Shown here piece by piece: positions 61,079-64,000 of a DNA stretch of 64,000 bases. The notes beneath the pieces are model-generated. The model made no database searches. It was not told the DNA's origin and was given only the letters and a program-made list of their open reading frames with translations. Source of the DNA: Mesorhizobium prunaredense (lineage in GTDB: Bacteria; Pseudomonadota; Alphaproteobacteria; Rhizobiales; Rhizobiaceae); assembly GCF_900156895.1 (NCBI RefSeq), contig NZ_FTPD01000045.1, positions 102,629-166,628 of the forward strand, given 5' to 3'. A program made the position numbers and the translations under genes. Position 1 is the stretch's first letter. The number at the start of each line of letters is the position of its first letter.

Positions 61079-61132
61079 GGGCATTGGCGGCGGAGGCCGC
61101 CAGACGGGGCATTGGCGGCGGAGGCCGCCAGA
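61079..61132. repeat. 26-bp tandem repeat, each unit a GC hairpin
   Basis: Two identical 26-bp units (61079-61104 and 61107-61132, period 28) each contain TGGCGG-N6-CCGCCA. They lie between the converging response-regulator and DUF1127 genes and may act as a two-way terminator, though no clear T-run follows. Confidence 0.6.
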
Positions 61133-61146
61133 AGGCGGCCATGGTT

Positions 61147-61323
61147 TCAGCCCGCCTTGTCTTCTTGGCCGCGCTGCAAGCCGCGGACCACCAAGCCAAT
61201 CTCGGACCGGCTGATCCCGATGTCCTTCAGGAGGGCATCGTCCATTGCCGCAAGGGTCCGTTCCGCCATGCGGTGAATCCGGTAACTCCGGAATGAGTGG
61301 TAAGCTGCTCGCATTCTCGACAT
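61147..61323 (-). CDS. DUF1127 small protein
   Basis: A 58-residue basic protein. The typical DUF1127 core is present (MAERTLAAMDDALLKDIGIS, RSEIGLVVRG). Small DUF1127 proteins in alphaproteobacteria have been tied to RNA turnover and phosphate or stress adaptation. The ATG at 61323 follows GGAGTATTG; the longer open frame reads through the upstream TGAAACAAA element and is unlikely to be translated. Confidence 0.82.
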   Translation of the reverse strand: MSRMRAAYHSFRSYRIHRMAERTLAAMDDALLKDIGISRSEIGLVVRGLQRGQEDKAG

Positions 61324-62068
61324 CGCAATACTCCATTGATTGGCGCCGCGGGATGCAGCGGTGCCATTGGATTTAAACCATCGCTGTTTCAGGCGTTTTT
61401 CCGCGCCGAACTCGAAGTGTTTCGTTTGTTTCAGCACCGGGAGCGCTTCCCGCGCGGTGTGAATTCCGAGCTGCCGGAGTCACGCGGGAACCCGCCTTCT
61501 TTCTTGGGGCTGGATGGTGAAACCGGCGTCCGCGATCAGCCACGCTGGCTCGCGCGTCAGATGGCAGCACCGGGAGCCAGCCCCTCTGTCCGACAAGATG
61601 CCTTTGCAGCGTGCTCGGGATCTGAGTCTCACACCGAGCTTCAGGACGCGGCGGAACTCAGCCAGCGCGCCCTTCGGGTGGGATGCTACAAGGCGAGTGG
61701 ATGACGACTACGGTCTCGGCCATAGCGTCACCCAGAACGTCTAAGGCAGGTTGAAGGTGGAGGAGGCATCGCCGGCACCCTGCCCTTTGAAGTCGATGAT
61801 TTGCCTTTCCAGGCGATCCGCCGAAACTTCTGCTACGGCAAAATTCTGCGAATTAGCTCCGTGCTGTTCAGGCCCGGAACGGGCCCAGAGATAATGCAGC
61901 CCGCCTACCGATCCAATCGCAGATTATCTGCTGCCTTCCGAAACGGCACAATGCGCCAATTCTGGATCTTCCCCAGTGATGCTGCGAAGGTTAGCGTGCA
62001 TTTCGTTGGGCAGCGCAGATGGTTGCACGGCAAGGAGCCTAGCGTCCCGGCTTGCGCAGTGCAGGCCG
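61324..62068. other. 745-bp gap without a recognisable gene
   Basis: Apart from the TGAAACAAA element at 61425-61433 near the DUF1127 start, open frames here show no family resemblance, no good ribosome-binding site and poor codon character. The stretch may be old coding sequence that has decayed beyond recognition. Confidence 0.4.
61425..61433 (-). promoter_or_regulatory. TGAAACAAA element upstream of the DUF1127 gene
   Basis: It lies about 100 bp upstream of the DUF1127 ATG on its coding strand, again in the pattern TGAAACAAACGAAACACT, spacer, GGAAAAACGCCTGAAAC. The flanking sequence is otherwise unlike the 54308/55992 repeats, so this short element is shared on its own. Confidence 0.45.
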
Positions 62069-62809
62069 TCAGCGAACCCTGTAGAACGGATTCGGCAGCA
62101 GGAACAGCTTCTCGGCGTGTCCCCCAAACAGGTCGGATGGCTGGTCACCGACATTGGCAATGATCGTGTAGCCGGCCTTTTCGATTTCGGCTCTTACGGG
62201 TGCCTTGAAATCTGCGGCGGAACCATATTTGGCTCCCGGCTGGACCATATAAAGTTGCTCATAGCCGGCATAGCCCGCCGATTGCAGATTCTGTTCGGTC
62301 GCATGACGCTGGTCCTCCGGACGTCCGGTGATGAAGAACACTGCGACTTTCGCCGTTCGCGCTTGCCGGAAAACCTCCAGGACAGGCTCGATGGCCGGAT
62401 CCTTCGCGAGTTGGTCCCAGGCGGCCCAGCCACAGGGACCGTCGATTGCGATGTCGCAGGCGCCGCCGATCGGGCGGCCGAAATTGTCACGCGTGATCAC
62501 TTCCCAGTTGGCCAAAGCCGTCTCGTCGATGTCGAGCACCAGTGCGGGGCGAGGCACCTCAGTTGCGCGCTTGACGACCCAATCGCCTGCCTGCTTCGCT
62601 ACTGCGGCAAGGTCGCGATCATAGTCGCCGGAATCATGATAATTGGCGGCCGCCAGCATCGCGTCGCCGACATTAGCTGGCTGGGACGGGCTTGTGAGAA
62701 GGAGCGGGCCATCGGCACGCGCGGGCACAGGCACATTTGTGCCAATCATCAGCACGATTGTTCCGATGGCCGCACCACGCGCAATTCTATTCCAACTAAT
62801 CGTCTGCAT
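62069..62809 (-). CDS. secreted HAD-type acid phosphatase (class B / lipoprotein e(P4) family)
   Basis: A 246-residue protein with a signal peptide (cleavage near PARA, residue ~31) and no lipobox. The HAD nucleophile motif is LVLDIDETALAN (D93, D95), motif II is FFITGRPEDQR, and the late acidic motif is NVGDQPSDLFG. It should remove phosphate from nucleotides or other small esters in the periplasm. The ATG at 62809 is preceded by AAGG. The 62810-63109 gap shows no gene. Confidence 0.87.
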   Translation of the reverse strand: MQTISWNRIARGAAIGTIVLMIGTNVPVPARADGPLLLTSPSQPANVGDAMLAAANYHDSGDYDRDLAAVAKQAGDWVVKRATEVPRPALVLDIDETALANWEVITRDNFGRPIGGACDIAIDGPCGWAAWDQLAKDPAIEPVLEVFRQARTAKVAVFFITGRPEDQRHATEQNLQSAGYAGYEQLYMVQPGAKYGSAADFKAPVRAEIEKAGYTIIANVGDQPSDLFGGHAEKLFLLPNPFYRVR

Positions 62810-63109
62810 CACGAGACCTTGCGGTCGCGACAAGTCCTCTGTCAAGCGAGCAGCAAGGCACAGGTCCTCGAAACTGCGGCGCTGAATTCGAGGGTTGCGA
62901 AACAATCGACGCACGTCCTGAATGCGCCAATTCCATGGTCCGGCCGACGACGACACTCAAAACCACCTCCTCAACGAGGCGGTGGACCAGCCAACCGCAG
63001 CGGAGTAAGGGAGCGGTGTTCGAGGCCGTTTTGGGTTACGAAAGCAGGTGGCGCCGCATGACGTGCAAACGTTGCGAATGCGATCAGGCCGGCTATCGGT
63101 GGAGTACTC

Positions 63110-63541
63110 GTGAAAAAGACTGTCGTTAGAGTTGTCTGTGCCATCGGCCAAGCGGGGCAGCTCGGCCTCAAAGGAGGCCTTCCCTGGGAAGGCAACCGGT
63201 CGCCGGAGTTCGTCGCCGACGTCGCACGATTTTTCGACCTCACCAGAGGACACGTCTTGCTCGCCGGTCCCAAGACGATCGCGAGCGTTCCGGATTTTGC
63301 TCGCGCGGATCGGAAACTTGTCGTCGTTCGCTCCAGCATGGATCCCGAGGACACGCTCCAGCGCTTTGCCGGCCGCGTCGTCTTCATCGGCGGCGGTCCA
63401 CCGGTGTGGAACGCCTACGCGCGCTTCGTCAGCCACTGGGATATCACGCGGCTGCCCTATGACGGGCCGGCGGACCGCTGGTTCGACGCAAGATGGCTTA
63501 CGCCGGGTGGCGAGGTTGCGACCCCAGCAATCACCGCCTGA
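63110..63541 (+). CDS. short, divergent dihydrofolate reductase-like protein
   Basis: A 143-residue protein starting at GTG with GGTGGAG upstream. DHFR-like marks are RVVCAIGQAGQLGLKGGLPW at the N-terminus, VLLAGPKTIAS (NADPH-binding region) and VVFIGGGPPVWNAY (GG motif). The usual acidic active-site residue after LPW is replaced or shifted (LPWEGNRSPEF), and it is shorter than typical DHFR (about 160). It may be a specialised reductase rather than the housekeeping FolA. Confidence 0.72.
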   Translation: MKKTVVRVVCAIGQAGQLGLKGGLPWEGNRSPEFVADVARFFDLTRGHVLLAGPKTIASVPDFARADRKLVVVRSSMDPEDTLQRFAGRVVFIGGGPPVWNAYARFVSHWDITRLPYDGPADRWFDARWLTPGGEVATPAITA

Positions 63542-63611
63542 AATGAAGGCTCGGCTTACAGCGGGCACCGCGGTGGAACGATCGCGGTGCCCGTAGTCTG
63601 TACCCGTACAC

Positions 63612-64000
63612 CTAGCAGTTCGCCCCAGTCTGCGGATCGCACGCCTTATTTTCCTGCTTCTGTGGTTCGGGCTCGGCCGCCTGTTCCGGCTCGGCCTGTT
63701 GCTGCTCGGCGGCGGGCTGCTCCTTGGCCTTCGGCTTCTCAGGCTTGGCCGCCTGTTCGGGCTCGGCCTGCTCCTGCTCGGCGGCGGGCTGCTCCTTGGC
63801 CTTCGGCTTCTCAGGCTTGGCCGCCTGTTCCGGCTCGGCCTGGTCCTGCTCGGCGGCGGGCTGCTCCTTGGCCTTCCGCTTCTCGGGCTTGGCCGCCTGT
63901 TCCGGCTCGCCCTGCTCCTGCTCGGCAGCGGGCTGCTCCTTGGCCTTCGGCTTCTCAGGCTTGGCCGCCTGTTCGGGCTCGGCCTGCTGCTGCGCGGCGG
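63612..64000 (-). CDS. C-terminal part of a protein with 24-residue Glu/Pro/Ala/Gln/Lys tandem repeats (N-terminus outside window)
   Basis: About 128 codons are visible before the stop at 63612-63614. They consist of repeats such as EQAAKPEKPKAKEQPAAEQ and a unique tail PQKQENKACDPQTGANC with two cysteines. The highly charged, disordered composition suggests a spacer or cell-surface tail. No start or family can be seen. Confidence 0.65.
   Translation of the reverse strand, partial: AAQQQAEPEQAAKPEKPKAKEQPAAEQEQGEPEQAAKPEKRKAKEQPAAEQDQAEPEQAAKPEKPKAKEQPAAEQEQAEPEQAAKPEKPKAKEQPAAEQQQAEPEQAAEPEPQKQENKACDPQTGANC
63672..64000 (-). repeat. 72-bp coding tandem repeats (at least four full units and one partial)
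   Basis: Unit starts at 63672, 63744, 63816, 63888 and 63960 are exactly 72 bp apart, encoding 24 residues each. Units differ by only a few bases, so copy number may vary between strains. Confidence 0.9.

Noticed and set aside
61297..61704. A 135-codon plus-strand frame in the 61324-62068 gap
   Set aside because: It overlaps the DUF1127 gene on the other strand, has no ribosome-binding site and resembles no protein family.
63672..64000. Regular repeats at the right edge as a CRISPR array
   Set aside because: Units are 72 bp, contiguous, without variable spacers and in one open coding frame.

Overview
The window is GC-rich, densely coded DNA from an alphaproteobacterium, most likely a Mesorhizobium-like member of the Rhizobiales. 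The clues are a DUF680-like small secreted protein, a DUF1127 protein, a RirA-type iron box, rhizobial sugar, Amadori and polyol uptake systems, and many ABC/TRAP transporters. No rRNA, tRNA, CRISPR array or intact insertion sequence was recognised. Several gene remnants (thiolase, two ABC ATPases, a duplicated flavoprotein 5' end) mark this as an accessory, rearranging region.

Layout. (1) 1-7855, minus: a soluble diiron monooxygenase operon of the propane/phenol (Prm/Mim) type: large hydroxylase, reductase, small hydroxylase, coupling protein, amidohydrolase, DUF59 protein and a dedicated GroEL that runs off the left edge. A textbook sigma-54 promoter (8148-8162) and a 9-bp palindromic enhancer site (8233-8257) lie upstream. 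(2) 8418-10555, plus: four tightly packed genes of unknown function, including a WD40-like propeller protein. (3) 10940-13467, minus: a small rhizobial protein and an amylo-alpha-1,6-glucosidase-like protein. (4) 13871-18547, plus: a complete Liv-type ABC importer (two ATPases, binding protein, two permeases). (5) 18644-26795, minus: a catabolic operon with a fused TRAP transporter, its binding protein, two SDRs, an IclR regulator, a thiolase remnant, an acyl-CoA ligase and a double-PPC-domain protein. (6) 27022-29779: an ABC ATPase remnant, a VapBC module with a double operator, a lipid kinase and a lipoprotein. (7) 29991-33861: an iron-siderophore-type ABC importer divergent from a methyltransferase, with a TGA-N9-TCA box between them.

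(8) 33946-45366, minus: a nine-gene polyol/sugar operon (ribose-type ABC importer, SorC regulator, aldo/keto reductase, GlpD/EryB-like dehydrogenase, DhnA-type aldolase, FGGY kinase, GMC oxidoreductase). Its parts suggest uptake, phosphorylation, oxidation and aldol cleavage of an unidentified polyol. (9) 45823-52812: an Amadori-compound (fructosyl-amino acid) locus with LacI repressor, fused ABC permease-ATPase, binding protein, PfkB kinase, SIS deglycase and FAD oxidoreductase. Two matching LacI-type operators link its divergent halves. (10) 53048-61323: gene remnants, a DUF680-like protein, a BBE-type flavoprotein flanked by ~360-bp direct repeats, a seven-PAS hybrid histidine kinase, an OmpR-type regulator and a DUF1127 gene. 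A TGAAACAAA element recurs upstream of several of these. (11) 62069-64000: an acid phosphatase, a divergent DHFR-like protein and the C-terminus of a protein with 24-residue tandem repeats.

The most interesting items are the unknown four-gene operon beside the monooxygenase, the sigma-54 control region, the novel polyol operon, the Amadori regulon with its predicted operator, and the repeated TGAAACAAA element around the two-component genes.
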